64,000 nt of DNA from contig NZ_CP040106.1 in the NCBI RefSeq assembly GCF_005281475.1, forward strand, positions 5,931,001 through 5,995,000, given 5' to 3'. Origin of the DNA: Echinicola rosea. GTDB taxonomy: Bacteria > Bacteroidota > Bacteroidia > Cytophagales > Cyclobacteriaceae. The notes beneath the pieces were generated by a model that saw only the letters and a program-made list of their open reading frames with translations, was not told the DNA's origin and did not search any database. Every line of letters begins with the position of its first letter. Position 1 is the stretch's first letter. This document shows positions 37,701-47,176 of this stretch, piece after piece. Made by a program: the position numbers and the translations under genes.

Positions 37701-38870
37701 ATGAAGAATTTTACTACGTTACTTCTACTGGGAGTTCTATGCTCAATCCAAATGGTAGAGGCCCAAATCAAATCCGTACATTACGATGTGGTACGCAATC
37801 AAATCAATGAGGGGAATCCGCTTCCTTCGGAGGAGATATTCTATATCAAGGGAATCATTCCAGAGGGAATTTCATACATCGAGAGTAAAGTATATCAATC
37901 CTCAAAAAGCATCCACAAAGCTGAAACCTACACATGGAAGCAGCCCTTCAATTTCCAAGTCAATCAATATAAAATCTTAGTCGCGGATCCACTAAGGAGC
38001 AGTGAAAAGTACACCATTGAGCTGCATTATTACCAACGTGCTGACCAACAACAAATGGAAGAACTAAAAGCTTCCATCAACCACAACCTGGCCGCATATA
38101 TCCAAGCAAACCTTGAAATATCCAAGGGAAAGATCCACGCTTATAACAGCAATAAGGTAATGCTTGCCCAATTGGATAAAATCGTCTCAGATGGGATCAA
38201 AAATTACAGCCATTTCATCCATCAGGACTTCAGCGGCTTCAGTGACATCGTCAAACAGAAGCTTGAGCAACGGGAAGAAATAAAACTTAAAAAAGCCAAA
38301 TTCAATCTCTTGGGGAGAAAAAAAGATAGGGAGGACAACGAACGCACCGTATATGCCCATCAATACATCGACGAGCTTATTGCGCTTTTGCAAAACGAGG
38401 CCGACCAATACCTGTCCGACAACATGTTTGCCCTAGTGGACATCAGGTCTGTAGATGCCTACCCCACCGAGAAAAAACCATCCAGCATTCCACTTAACTT
38501 CGGATATGGCGGATTTGCCATGAAAAGGTTATTCCCGAGTACCGAGTATTTTAACGGCATGTACGCCGGTGTTTCTGTCCCACTGGGAAACAAAGCATTC
38601 ACTAAGTTCCTTGGCAATGCCTCTTTTTCAGCTGGCGTGTTCCTACAAAACTTTGAGGCTCAAAATGGCACCAAAATCTCAGGACCTATTGTAAACCTTC
38701 CTATTTATGCAGGGTTGGGCTATAAGGTCTTTCGAGTCTTCCGCTTCAACGCCGGCTTGGTAGCGGTAACTACCGAAACGCCCGGCGTATCAAATGACAA
38801 CTTCAATCTGCAGCCTTATGCTGGCTTTAGCTTGGAATTCAATATCTGGTTGGGACTGAACAACAAATAA
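37701..38870 (+). CDS. Exported protein of unknown family, paired with OmpA-like gene
   Basis: 389 aa with a signal peptide (MVEAQ). Residues 25-115 look like a beta-rich domain, 120-250 is a charged helical stretch (KQKLEQREEIKLKKAKFNLL, NERTVYAHQYIDELIALLQN), and the last 125 residues alternate in the manner of outer-membrane strands (FAMKRLFPSTEYFNGMYAGV, ending FNIWLGLNNK). I do not recognise a family. It is 12 bases from the OmpA-chimera gene and almost surely co-transcribed with it, which suggests a joint role in the outer membrane. Confidence 0.65.
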   Translation: MKNFTTLLLLGVLCSIQMVEAQIKSVHYDVVRNQINEGNPLPSEEIFYIKGIIPEGISYIESKVYQSSKSIHKAETYTWKQPFNFQVNQYKILVADPLRSSEKYTIELHYYQRADQQQMEELKASINHNLAAYIQANLEISKGKIHAYNSNKVMLAQLDKIVSDGIKNYSHFIHQDFSGFSDIVKQKLEQREEIKLKKAKFNLLGRKKDREDNERTVYAHQYIDELIALLQNEADQYLSDNMFALVDIRSVDAYPTEKKPSSIPLNFGYGGFAMKRLFPSTEYFNGMYAGVSVPLGNKAFTKFLGNASFSAGVFLQNFEAQNGTKISGPIVNLPIYAGLGYKVFRVFRFNAGLVAVTTETPGVSNDNFNLQPYAGFSLEFNIWLGLNNK

Positions 38871-38882
38871 TCCAAAGCCACT

Positions 38883-41348
38883 ATGAAACGAATTATATTA
38901 GTACTGTTTATCCTCTTGGCAGGCCGCTTTCTGCATGCCCAACAGGTAAACTATAACTGGCGAATAGGGGTCAGCGGTGGCTTTACGAATTACTATGGCG
39001 ACCTTAGCCCCTATCCTGTAGAGGGCATCGGTGACTTCTCCAATGCCCTGAAACTCTTCACCTATAACGAAAATTACACATCAGACTATTCCGGACAGCT
39101 TTCGCTGGAAAGGAGGCTCACGCCCACTACTGGACTTAAGGTACATTACGGTCAGTATCATTTTGGTATGAGCGACCGTTATATGACACCCAGTGGAAAA
39201 ATAGTGAAAGACAGCCCACATTTTGACCGTGCACTGAACTTTCAAAACTCCATGGAAGATGTGGGAATATCCTTGGTCTTGAAAGCGGACAACGGCAAAC
39301 TCCTGTCAGAAAAATCCTTTATCGCCCCCTACCTTACCTTGGGTGGTGGATGGATGTGGTATGAGGTAAAGGGTGACCTCCTGGATGCCGATGGCAACCG
39401 ATATGATTACAGCACTTCTCCCGTCATGCGGGACGGGACGTACGAGACTGTCCTATCTAGCTTTGAAACGGAAGCCAATGGCTTATATGAAACCCAAGGA
39501 CTCTATGCATCCCTAGGAATTGGGTTTAGGGTAAGATTGGGAAATAAACTGGAGCTGTTTGCACAAAGCACCTTTAACCACACCTTCACCGATTACCTGG
39601 ACGATGTCAGTGGTCTGTATAAGCAGGATTATCCCCGTGACTTTGAGGCCTATGCAGCCAAACCGGGAACAAACGCTGTCAATACAGAGACTCCTTACAG
39701 GGGCAATAAAAACAATGATAAGGACTGGTTTATCTATCATGGCGCCGGCATTAAGTTCAGTTTCGGATCTGCAAAGAGTCATTTCAGAGCTCCAAAAGTA
39801 ACTTCATCATACAACACGACGCCACCACCGGTAGTTACCAGCCAGAAAGTACAAGAGCAAGCTCCCACCAAAACAGAAGCTCCACCCCAACCCAAAGAAT
39901 ACGAAAAAACCCCTAATCAGGGAGGTCCATCGGTGGTCAACAACTATTATTTCCTCAATTGGGGAACACCTCCGTACTGGGGGCAATTAAAGCGACAAAT
40001 AGCCACGCTGTCAGTGGATCTAGAGATTATGGACCAGCAGCGGTTGCTGGACAGTGTACATCATGAAAAGTCAATTGTAGAAACTAAATTAAGCGCTTAT
40101 GAGCTTGATTCTGCTCAAATCCAATCAGACAGCACCATGACTGAAGTGGAAAAGGTAAAGGCACTGAAGGAATTGGAATACTACCAAAGTCAAGACATGG
40201 CAAAAAAAGACAGCCTTGAAAACCAAGCCAGTACAATCCGAAAAAAAATCAATGAACTCGAGCAGCAAAAAGAAGGTATTGGTTTGGGAGTTGCCAGCGA
40301 TTCCTTGGCTTACCATGATTACCTAGCAACTCTTGCTTCCCAAAGAGGCTACCTACCTGAAAGTAGAAATTCATATATGATGATGCAGCCGCCCGCTCAG
40401 CCTGATAGCACAGCTTCATTCACCCCTCAACCATCCGACCAAGATGGCTATATACCAATGGCTTCTACCAAGACGATGGAAACGGAAGAAATTGCTGAAG
40501 AGGAAGAAAATGAGGAATCCATCGCTACTACTTCAACTCCCGAAACACAGTATGTATATATCCAGCCTAGTGATGCATCGCAAACCGCAACCACTGTACA
40601 AGCACCTGCTCCGGCAGTGGCATACCAAGAGGAAAAGAAGAAAAGAAGTTGGATTCCAATCCCCATCATTTTTGGTGGAAACAAAAACAAGGATAAAAAA
40701 AAGGCCAAAAACGCTAATAAAAACGGTGATGACTCAGCTGAATTATCTCCAGACCTGACATCATCTGTCTCTCCCTGGTATGAAAACATCTCAGAAGAGG
40801 AATATCAAAAGTATTACCTGCCAGCAGCAGCCCTGGGGATGACCACTGCAGGCATCTTCATTGCGGCGGACAGTCAGGGGGCCGTCGATACTGCTGCAAC
40901 CACTTCCCCTGAGAAAACCGCCAACATGGCTTCTGCTGTTACAACTGTCCCTCAAAAAGAGACGAGTCGTGTGGACACCATTTATATCAAAGGAAAGGAC
41001 ACCACCAAACTGTTTTCCTCACAGACAGCCGTGTACTTTGAACTAAATCAAAAAACAGTGAGCGAGACTGAAAAAAGAAAACTGGAAAGCGTAGTTGACT
41101 ACCTAAACACCAATCCAGAAAGCAAAATCAACCTGGAAGGCTATGCTGACAATACAGGTAATATCACTTATAATCTCCAACTAATCAAAGAACGTACCCA
41201 GGCGGTTAAAGATATTTTGATCGAGGAATTTGATATTAGCCCTGACAGGATAAACACCCATACGGGTGGACAGATTTTACGAACGCCCACCAAAAAGGAG
41301 CCTAATCGCTCTGACAGAAAAGTAGAAGTGTCGCTTATTTCCGAATAA
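38883..41348 (+). CDS. Outer-membrane barrel/coiled-coil/OmpA chimera
   Basis: 821 aa with a signal peptide (FLHAQ). Residues about 20-300 are an outer-membrane barrel (WRIGVSGGFTNYYGDLSPYP; GIGFRVRLGNKLELFAQSTF). A Pro-rich linker (305-345) is followed by a coiled coil (about 365-470), a low-complexity acidic segment with a Lys-rich patch (KNKDKKKAKNANKNGDD), and a C-terminal OmpA peptidoglycan-binding domain (about 700-821: INLEGYADNTGNITYNLQLI, ending SDRKVEVSLISE). A barrel at one end and a murein-binding domain at the other suggests a tether between outer membrane and cell wall. It is longer than ordinary OmpA proteins (about 350 aa). Confidence 0.8.
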   Translation: MKRIILVLFILLAGRFLHAQQVNYNWRIGVSGGFTNYYGDLSPYPVEGIGDFSNALKLFTYNENYTSDYSGQLSLERRLTPTTGLKVHYGQYHFGMSDRYMTPSGKIVKDSPHFDRALNFQNSMEDVGISLVLKADNGKLLSEKSFIAPYLTLGGGWMWYEVKGDLLDADGNRYDYSTSPVMRDGTYETVLSSFETEANGLYETQGLYASLGIGFRVRLGNKLELFAQSTFNHTFTDYLDDVSGLYKQDYPRDFEAYAAKPGTNAVNTETPYRGNKNNDKDWFIYHGAGIKFSFGSAKSHFRAPKVTSSYNTTPPPVVTSQKVQEQAPTKTEAPPQPKEYEKTPNQGGPSVVNNYYFLNWGTPPYWGQLKRQIATLSVDLEIMDQQRLLDSVHHEKSIVETKLSAYELDSAQIQSDSTMTEVEKVKALKELEYYQSQDMAKKDSLENQASTIRKKINELEQQKEGIGLGVASDSLAYHDYLATLASQRGYLPESRNSYMMMQPPAQPDSTASFTPQPSDQDGYIPMASTKTMETEEIAEEEENEESIATTSTPETQYVYIQPSDASQTATTVQAPAPAVAYQEEKKKRSWIPIPIIFGGNKNKDKKKAKNANKNGDDSAELSPDLTSSVSPWYENISEEEYQKYYLPAAALGMTTAGIFIAADSQGAVDTAATTSPEKTANMASAVTTVPQKETSRVDTIYIKGKDTTKLFSSQTAVYFELNQKTVSETEKRKLESVVDYLNTNPESKINLEGYADNTGNITYNLQLIKERTQAVKDILIEEFDISPDRINTHTGGQILRTPTKKEPNRSDRKVEVSLISE

Positions 41349-41363
41349 GCAGTTAGTGGTTGA

Positions 41364-41400
41364 CCGGAGCCTTCTTTATGAAAGAGGCTCCGGTTTTTTT
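41364..41400 (+). terminator. Terminator after the OmpA-chimera gene
   Basis: CCGGAGCC (41364-41371) pairs with GGCTCCGG (41386-41393), with further pairing inside the loop, followed by seven Ts to 41400. Confidence 0.9.
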
Positions 41401-41451
41401 GATTACATCAAAAGGCTGTCCTTCCCTGATTAGTGTTTACCGGATTAATAT

Positions 41452-41625
41452 TAACCTGAGCTCGACTTATTTTTAGTATAAAAAGCGTCATTGCCTACCC
41501 TTTTTAGGAGAATGTGGGTTGGAAAAGGGTGTGGCAACTCGCCGCGGCGAGCTGCCACGGCTTCCACCCGCTCAGACCTACCGCTAAGCCTCGCAGTGAC
41601 GGTTTTATAATCGAACTGAGGTTAT
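41452..41625. repeat. MITE-like palindromic element
   Basis: About 174 bases with imperfect inverted ends: TAACCTGAGCTCGACTTA on the left, and on the right the reverse complement of TAACCTCAGTTCGATTA. Inside are CGTCATTGC and, near the other end, GCAGTGACG. The centre holds a 28-nt near-perfect palindrome (41531-41558: GTGGCA, CTCGCCG and complements, one mismatch). The left end resembles 29915-29932. No transposase is encoded. Confidence 0.65.
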
Positions 41626-41854
41626 TGGTATTCATTAATAAATTTGGCAATAACTGGGAAGGTTACAAATCCGGAACTGCTTAATTGAGTCAGAGACGCA
41701 AAACATGCCCGTGCTGAGGCGGAGCCCCAGCACAACGCGGAACCAGGCACAATCCAGCATTTGTAAAATCTTTTCTCTTTTCTCTTGGCGCTCATGTCTA
41801 ACTTATTGATCCTTGCATCCAGCGACATGATCCCAACTGTTCTCGCACCTCGGG

Positions 41855-43117
41855 TCAATATCCATACTTTTTGCCCCACAATCGCTGGAGATTTTTACGC
41901 AGGTCATGTTCACGCGCATTCCTGCCCGGTTCATAGAGCTTCTTGCCCTTCAGCTTATCCGGCATAAACTCCTCCTCCACAAAACTCCCTGGATAATCAT
42001 GGGCATATTTATATCCCTTACCGTAATTGAGGTCTTTCATCAGTTTGGTCGGGGCGTTTCGGAGGTGGATGGGAACCGGAAGATCTCCCTCTTGACGGAC
42101 AATGGCCTGGGCTTCGTTGATGGCCAAATAGCTGGCGTTGCTTTTGGCCGAACTGGCCAAGTAGGTCACACATTGCGAAAGAATAATCCTCGCTTCAGGA
42201 TATCCGATGATTTTCACCGCATCAAAACACTGTGTAGCCAACAAAAGCGCATTTGGATTGGCATTTCCGATATCCTCCGAAGCCAGAATTACCAACCTTC
42301 TGGCAATGAATTTCACATCCTCGCCTCCCTCAATCATCCGTGCCAGCCAGTACACCGCAGCATTGGGATCAGACCCCCTGATGGATTTTATAAAAGCTGA
42401 AATGATATCATAGTGCTGCTCGCCAGACTTGTCATACATGGCCACCTTCTGCTGAGCTATCTCCGTTACCTTTTCATTGGTAATGACAATGGGGTCATCT
42501 GGAATAGCATTTACCACTATCTCAAAAAGGTTCAGCAGTTTCCTTCCGTCACCTCCCGAAAGGCGTAAAAGTGCCTCAGACTCCTTCAATTCGATATTTT
42601 TGGTTTTTATCAGCACATCCTTTTCCATCGCTTGGTGGACCATGGCCTCCAAACTCTCTTTTTCCAAGTGATTCAGTGTAAACACCTGACACCTGGAAAG
42701 CAATGCGGCATTGACCTCAAAGGAAGGATTTTCGGTGGTCGCCCCGATCAAGCGGATATGCCCTTTTTCCACAGCCCCTAAAAGCGCATCTTGCTGGCTT
42801 TTGTTAAATCGGTGGATCTCGTCGATAAACAAAACCACACCTTGCTGAAACCGGGCTTTTTCGATCACTTGCCGAATATCCTTCACACCTGAGCTAATGG
42901 CACTTAGGGTATAAAAGGGAGCCTTCACCTCATTGGCGATGATATTGGCGATTGTCGTTTTCCCTACCCCGGGTGGTCCCCAAAGAATCAACGAAGGCAC
43001 CGTGCCTGACCTGATCGCCCGGTGCAAAAACGTCCCCTCCTTGCTCAAGTGTTCCTGACCTATCAATTCTTCCAGCTTTGCCGGCCTCATCCGCTCTGCT
43101 AGTGGCTCCTGACTCAT
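41855..43117 (-). CDS. rarA: Replication-associated recombination protein A
   Basis: 420 aa AAA+ ATPase of the RarA/MgsA/WRNIP1 family, related to clamp-loader subunits. The start [24 protein letters not shown]-type segment is typical; Walker A is GPPGVGKT (47-54), Walker [16 protein letters not shown], and sensor 1 [12 protein letters not shown]. The C-terminal domain carries [18 protein letters not shown] and [20 protein letters not shown]. It acts at stalled replication forks. It stands alone, 113 bases downstream of the threonine aldolase gene. Confidence 0.95.
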   Translation of the reverse strand: MSQEPLAERMRPAKLEELIGQEHLSKEGTFLHRAIRSGTVPSLILWGPPGVGKTTIANIIANEVKAPFYTLSAISSGVKDIRQVIEKARFQQGVVLFIDEIHRFNKSQQDALLGAVEKGHIRLIGATTENPSFEVNAALLSRCQVFTLNHLEKESLEAMVHQAMEKDVLIKTKNIELKESEALLRLSGGDGRKLLNLFEIVVNAIPDDPIVITNEKVTEIAQQKVAMYDKSGEQHYDIISAFIKSIRGSDPNAAVYWLARMIEGGEDVKFIARRLVILASEDIGNANPNALLLATQCFDAVKIIGYPEARIILSQCVTYLASSAKSNASYLAINEAQAIVRQEGDLPVPIHLRNAPTKLMKDLNYGKGYKYAHDYPGSFVEEEFMPDKLKGKKLYEPGRNAREHDLRKNLQRLWGKKYGY

Positions 43118-43230
43118 ATAATTGGTAATTAGATTCCTTTGCTATTAGTTACTGACAGATGATTTCATCTCTTATGTGCCAAAACTGTAAATACGATTAT
43201 CGACCGCCAATGTTGGACAGCTAACAGTGA

Positions 43231-44247
43231 TCATCGACATTCGTTTAGCTTTTCTTTCATCATTTCCAGCTGATCATCCGTAAGGCCCAAGTGCGTTACA
43301 AATCGCAGCATATTCTTTCCAAACTGGACTGCCTTTATGCCTTTTTGATCGAGTTTTGCCAGCATTTCTTGCGTACTGATCCCTTCCAGCCTGACAATGA
43401 CAATATTCGTTGGCACCGGAAATACCTCCACCACATAGGAATGGGTGCTCAGGACATCGGCTACTGCTTTGGCACGTCTGTGATCATCCACCAAGCGGTC
43501 CACATGATGCTCTAACGCGTATATGCCCGCTGCAGCCATAAACCCTATTTGCCTCATTCCTCCGCCCATCGATTTCCGGATCCTTCTGGCTTGGTGAATT
43601 GTCGCCTTGTCTCCTATCAGCACAGACCCAACAGGGCAGCCCAACCCCTTGCTCAGGCAAACAGATATCGTGTCAAAAACATTTCCCCAATCTTTAGCTT
43701 TTTCCCCAGTGGCCGCGAGCGCATTAAAAATCCGCGCGCCGTCCAGATGAAACTTCAGCTGATGCTTTTGGCAAACCTGCTGGATAGCTTTTACCTCCTC
43801 AAGGGTATATACACTGCCTCCACCCTTGTTCATGGTATTTTCTAGGGATACAAGTGTCGTCATCGGCGCATGCACATCATCTGGCTGCACCGCTGCCTCT
43901 ACTTCGCCTGCTGACAATTTCCCATAATCCCCTTCCAAAAGGCGTACTGAAGCCATCGCATTGGCCATGATGCCGCCTCCTTCGTAAAGGTAAATATGGG
44001 AATCCTTGTGACAGATCACTTCCTTGTGCTGTCCTGCGTGAAGTTTTATCGCTATTTGGTTGGACATCGTGCCTGATGGGCAGAACATGGCATCGTCCAT
44101 TCCAAACATATCCGACAGTTTCCTTTCCAAAAGCCGAACTGTAGGGTCTTCTCCAAGGACATCATCCCCTACTTCGGCGCTCCACATTGCCTCCAACATC
44201 CCTTTTGTGGGTTTGGTCACCGTATCGCTTCTAAGGTCTATGATCAT
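43231..44247 (-). CDS. ltaE: Low-specificity L-threonine aldolase
   Basis: 338 aa, PLP fold type I. It cleaves L-threonine or allo-threonine to glycine and acetaldehyde. Visible marks are the opening MIIDLRSDTVTKPTKGMLEA, the FHLDGARIFNA segment and the Schiff-base Lys200 in VCLSKGLGCPVGS. It follows the GDPD gene by two bases and is the last of three minus-strand genes. Confidence 0.92.
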   Translation of the reverse strand: MIIDLRSDTVTKPTKGMLEAMWSAEVGDDVLGEDPTVRLLERKLSDMFGMDDAMFCPSGTMSNQIAIKLHAGQHKEVICHKDSHIYLYEGGGIMANAMASVRLLEGDYGKLSAGEVEAAVQPDDVHAPMTTLVSLENTMNKGGGSVYTLEEVKAIQQVCQKHQLKFHLDGARIFNALAATGEKAKDWGNVFDTISVCLSKGLGCPVGSVLIGDKATIHQARRIRKSMGGGMRQIGFMAAAGIYALEHHVDRLVDDHRRAKAVADVLSTHSYVVEVFPVPTNIVIVRLEGISTQEMLAKLDQKGIKAVQFGKNMLRFVTHLGLTDDQLEMMKEKLNECR

Positions 44248-44249
44248 GG

Positions 44250-45143
44250 CTATTCCCTGATTATTTTTGCAGCTTCTATTGGCCGATCGGTCGCCAGTAT
44301 GTCAGCTCCGTTTTTTACAAATTCACTATAAAGATGGTCTCCTCTGGCAGCGGCACTTTGGTCCAAATTCCCCAAGGTACCTAAGATGGTGCACACTCCC
44401 TGCTCATGAAGTTTTTCATTAAACTTGGAATTCCTTTCGGAAACGCCCGTAAAGGCCAGAACATTCTCCTTGGGGATACCGGTTGCCAAAAACCTGTCCC
44501 ACTCTGCTTCATTTCTCAAGGTCACGGACAGCATCAGCTCCGAATCCATACTGTACAGTTTTTTGGCTGCTGCCAAGCTGTACGTAATCAGCACAACATG
44601 CGCTTCCGAAGTAGTCGCTTCAATTGCTTCAAGCACCATCTCATAAGGCACATTGGACTTGATATCCAAGGTGAGCACAGCTTTCCCTTTTGCCCACTCC
44701 AAGACTTCTCGAAGTGTAGGCACTTTAAATTCCGTGGTATTCCCTGAAGCATCTTCCAAATAAAAGGTCTTTAATGTCCCATAGGTCAAATCCCCAACTT
44801 TACCAGTTCCTGATGTTGTCCTGTCCACTGTATTGTCATGCATCATGACCAGCACCGAATCCTTGGTCATCGAAATGTCACATTCTATGAGCGCAGGGGT
44901 ATGCTGCAATACATACTCAAAGGTCTCAATGGCATTTTCGGGATAACCGGGATAGCTTCCCCCTCGGTGGGCACTGACCATAGGAGACCAATCGGCATCT
45001 TTGGTAAAAAAAGCCTTGGTGTCTGAAACATTCTCAAAAGACAGATAATGCTCTCGGCTAGCCCCTCTAGAAGAAGGATCACTACACCCAAAGGCCAGGC
45101 TCAGGGACCATAAGTAAATTGCTGCCAAAAATTGCTTTTGCAT
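44250..45143 (-). CDS. Glycerophosphodiester phosphodiesterase lipoprotein
   Basis: 297 aa. The signal peptide ends in a lipobox-like LAFGC (Cys20), so the enzyme is probably membrane-anchored outside the cytoplasm. Catalytic residues of the GDPD fold are visible: His in SAHRGGS, Glu in PENAIETF, the IECDI pair and His in MMHDNTVDRTTSG. It should release alcohols from glycerophosphodiesters. Three bases separate it from the DUF2721 gene upstream and two from ltaE downstream. That grouping does not suggest an obvious common pathway. Confidence 0.9.
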   Translation of the reverse strand: MQKQFLAAIYLWSLSLAFGCSDPSSRGASREHYLSFENVSDTKAFFTKDADWSPMVSAHRGGSYPGYPENAIETFEYVLQHTPALIECDISMTKDSVLVMMHDNTVDRTTSGTGKVGDLTYGTLKTFYLEDASGNTTEFKVPTLREVLEWAKGKAVLTLDIKSNVPYEMVLEAIEATTSEAHVVLITYSLAAAKKLYSMDSELMLSVTLRNEAEWDRFLATGIPKENVLAFTGVSERNSKFNEKLHEQGVCTILGTLGNLDQSAAARGDHLYSEFVKNGADILATDRPIEAAKIIRE

Positions 45144-45146
45144 CGA

Positions 45147-45605
45147 TTAAGGTTTTGATTGTTTTGAATCTTTAAATTTTAACCCGAGAGCACCTCCCTT
45201 GGCTTTTTTCAGCACCTCTTCCATGCCACTCAGTTCAATGCTAAGTGCCTTAGTGGATAAGTTGATCTCCCAAAGGGATATCCCCAAGGAAACCAAAAGT
45301 GCCAACATACTCATCATAAAGGTCACATTGGCTGCTGTATCAAATTTTCTATAGATCAAAAACATGCAAACCACACATATCAGAAAACTGATTACCCCAA
45401 AAATCTGCATGTATTTGATCATGATCATTCGTTTGCGGAGGTTCTGAAGCTGCCCGAGGAGCTGCATATCATCAGGATGTTCGCGATAGCGTTCATTCAG
45501 CCCCCTGATCAAGCTGGCCATCGCCAAAAAACGATTGGTATATGCCAACATCAATAACGTAATGGCCGAAAATAACAATGCTGGGGTGGAGAGTTCAAGT
45601 TCCAT
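45147..45605 (-). CDS. DUF2721-family membrane protein
   Basis: 152 aa. A helix near the N-terminus (PALLFSAITLLMLAYTNRFL), a central charged helix and two helices (YMQIFGVISFLICVVCMFLI; FMMSMLALLVSLGISLWEIN) fit the DUF2721 family. Function is unknown. It is the first gene of the short operon with the GDPD and ltaE genes. Confidence 0.8.
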   Translation of the reverse strand: MELELSTPALLFSAITLLMLAYTNRFLAMASLIRGLNERYREHPDDMQLLGQLQNLRKRMIMIKYMQIFGVISFLICVVCMFLIYRKFDTAANVTFMMSMLALLVSLGISLWEINLSTKALSIELSGMEEVLKKAKGGALGLKFKDSKQSKP

Positions 45606-45660
45606 AAGTAAGTGGATTCAATTGGACTACCTAAATTCAGGAATTTTAGAGGATAATAAA

Positions 45661-45687
45661 AACCCCGTCAAAAAAATTGACGGGGTT
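45661..45687 (-). terminator. Terminator of the sigma/anti-sigma operon
   Basis: AACCCCGTCA (45661-45670) pairs with TGACGGGGTT (45678-45687) around a 7-nt A-rich loop. On the minus strand the stem is followed by TTTATTATCC, 39 bases after the anti-sigma stop. Confidence 0.85.
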
Positions 45688-45725
45688 TGTCACAGTTTTA
45701 TTTTTTATATCACAAGGGATTTACT

Positions 45726-46544
45726 TTACACGACTTCACCGATTACGACAAGGTTTTCCAAAGTCGGTGCTTCGCTTCCCCCTTTAGGCTCGATGGTGAT
45801 GGCAAAGGCTCCAGCACTAGCAGCTGCTTCCATTTGCTGTAAGGTCAGTGTCTCGCCTGGCTTCACGATACCAATCCCTACCGGACCATCGTCACCGATT
45901 GCCCAAAGCTGGTAATCTTGGCCCTCATCCAATGAAGCTAATTGGTTCACTGAAACGAACACATTTTGTGATCCTTTATCCCAGAAGACATCCACCCTTG
46001 CATTTTTCTGCAATTCAAAGGACTCTCCTAGCATTGGCACGCGCTCATAATCACCGGACAGCAAGGTCTCAAATTGCTCATCCAGCTCATTGTAGCGGGC
46101 TTGGTTTACATCCAACTCTTGTGACAAGACATTTCGCTCTTCCAGTAGAGCGGTAAAACGCTCTTCCACATCATAATACTGAACAGCAAAATATACCGCA
46201 GCCAGAATCGCCAAAAAGGCCACGATGGAAGATGCCACGGCAAACTGCTTCCACGGCTGTAAAACCACTTGCTTTGCCACAGGGGGAGTGCTTGCTGCAG
46301 GTTCTATTTCTTCTTCAAAGTCCATTGAAAGGCTGTCAAAAATCTTGCCCTTCACCGCTTCCGATGGCTTGACTCCTGTCTTGTCATCAAAAGCAAACAT
46401 GGCATCCTCGATTTCCTCAAGCTCTCTTTTGATTTCAGGATACTTTTTGGAAAGCGCAATAACCTCCTCGCACTCTCTGTCGCTGAGTTCTCCCAGCACA
46501 AAGAGCTCCAACTTACCTGACGCTATGTAAGACTGAATATCCAC
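45726..46544 (-). CDS. RskA-type anti-sigma factor
   Basis: 272 aa from a GTG start that overlaps the sigma stop by one base (TAGTG). Residues 1-85 are a cytoplasmic helical domain (YIASGKLELFVLGELSDREC). One membrane helix near 95-120 (FAVASSIVAFLAILAAVYFA) leads to a coiled coil and a periplasmic RskA-like beta domain (VFWDKGSQNVFVSVNQLASL; YQLWAIGDDGPVGIGIVKPG). It should sequester the sigma factor encoded immediately upstream until an envelope signal triggers release. Confidence 0.88.
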   Translation of the reverse strand: MDIQSYIASGKLELFVLGELSDRECEEVIALSKKYPEIKRELEEIEDAMFAFDDKTGVKPSEAVKGKIFDSLSMDFEEEIEPAASTPPVAKQVVLQPWKQFAVASSIVAFLAILAAVYFAVQYYDVEERFTALLEERNVLSQELDVNQARYNELDEQFETLLSGDYERVPMLGESFELQKNARVDVFWDKGSQNVFVSVNQLASLDEGQDYQLWAIGDDGPVGIGIVKPGETLTLQQMEAAASAGAFAITIEPKGGSEAPTLENLVVIGEVV

Positions 46545-47077
46545 TAAATTCTATTAATATTCTTTTTCAATACTCCTAAGGCCGCACGTATCCTGGATTT
46601 CACTGTTCCCAGTGGAATTTCAAATTCTTCGGAAATCTCGGAATGGGTGTAGCCTTTAAAATAAATACATTCAACCACGAATCGTTGTTCCTCATTTAAT
46701 GTGGTAATGAGTTCCTTTACGCCGATTGCATCTACAGCTTCTGTAGTTCCCGACGCTCCTTCCAATCCATATACGTAGTTATCTATCGTATTGGTCTTAC
46801 TGTCTTTGGAAAATTCTTTGGAGCGTGTTTTGTCGATGGCTGCATTTCTGCAAACGTTGGCCATCCAGGTGTAGAGTCTCCCTTTGGATTCATCATAGCT
46901 TTCGATGCGCCTGATGATTTTCACAAAAGCATCATGAAAGACTTCCTCTGCAATGTCGTGGTCTTTGATTACACGGGATATCACAGCAAATAAAGCCCTG
47001 GAATATTTATCATATAAATAGTCCACTATTTGCTTATCCTTAGCTCGTAATCCTTTTATGAGTTGGTCTTCTTGCAA
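46544..47077 (-). CDS. ECF sigma factor paired with RskA-type anti-sigma
   Basis: 177 aa, apparently from a TTG start at 47077: an in-frame stop lies five codons upstream and no ATG or GTG is available near. Region 2 reads YLYDKYSRALFAVISRVIKD, HDIAEEVFHDAFVKIIRRIE and GRLYTWMANVCRNAAIDKTR; region 4 reads EEQRFVVECIYFKGYTHSEI and EFEIPLGTVKSRIRAALGVL. It is co-transcribed with its anti-sigma factor. Confidence 0.9.
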   Translation of the reverse strand: MQEDQLIKGLRAKDKQIVDYLYDKYSRALFAVISRVIKDHDIAEEVFHDAFVKIIRRIESYDESKGRLYTWMANVCRNAAIDKTRSKEFSKDSKTNTIDNYVYGLEGASGTTEAVDAIGVKELITTLNEEQRFVVECIYFKGYTHSEISEEFEIPLGTVKSRIRAALGVLKKNINRI

Positions 47078-47124
47078 AAGTTGCCGAGGTTATTTATTAT
47101 TTTTTTGTCCCTTAAAAAAAGAAA

Positions 47125-47148
47125 CACGAGATGTATAACCATCTCGTG
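47125..47148 (-). terminator. Terminator downstream of lpdA
   Basis: CACGAGATG (47125-47133) pairs with CATCTCGTG (47140-47148) around a 6-nt loop. On the minus strand it is followed by TTTCTTTTTTT, 28 bases after the lpdA stop. Confidence 0.85.
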
Positions 47149-47176
47149 CTCTAATATAAGGATATATTTACCAATT

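Noticed and set aside
41622..41879. 85-codon minus-strand frame overlapping the rarA end
   Set aside because: It overlaps rarA in another frame and has no recognisable sequence.
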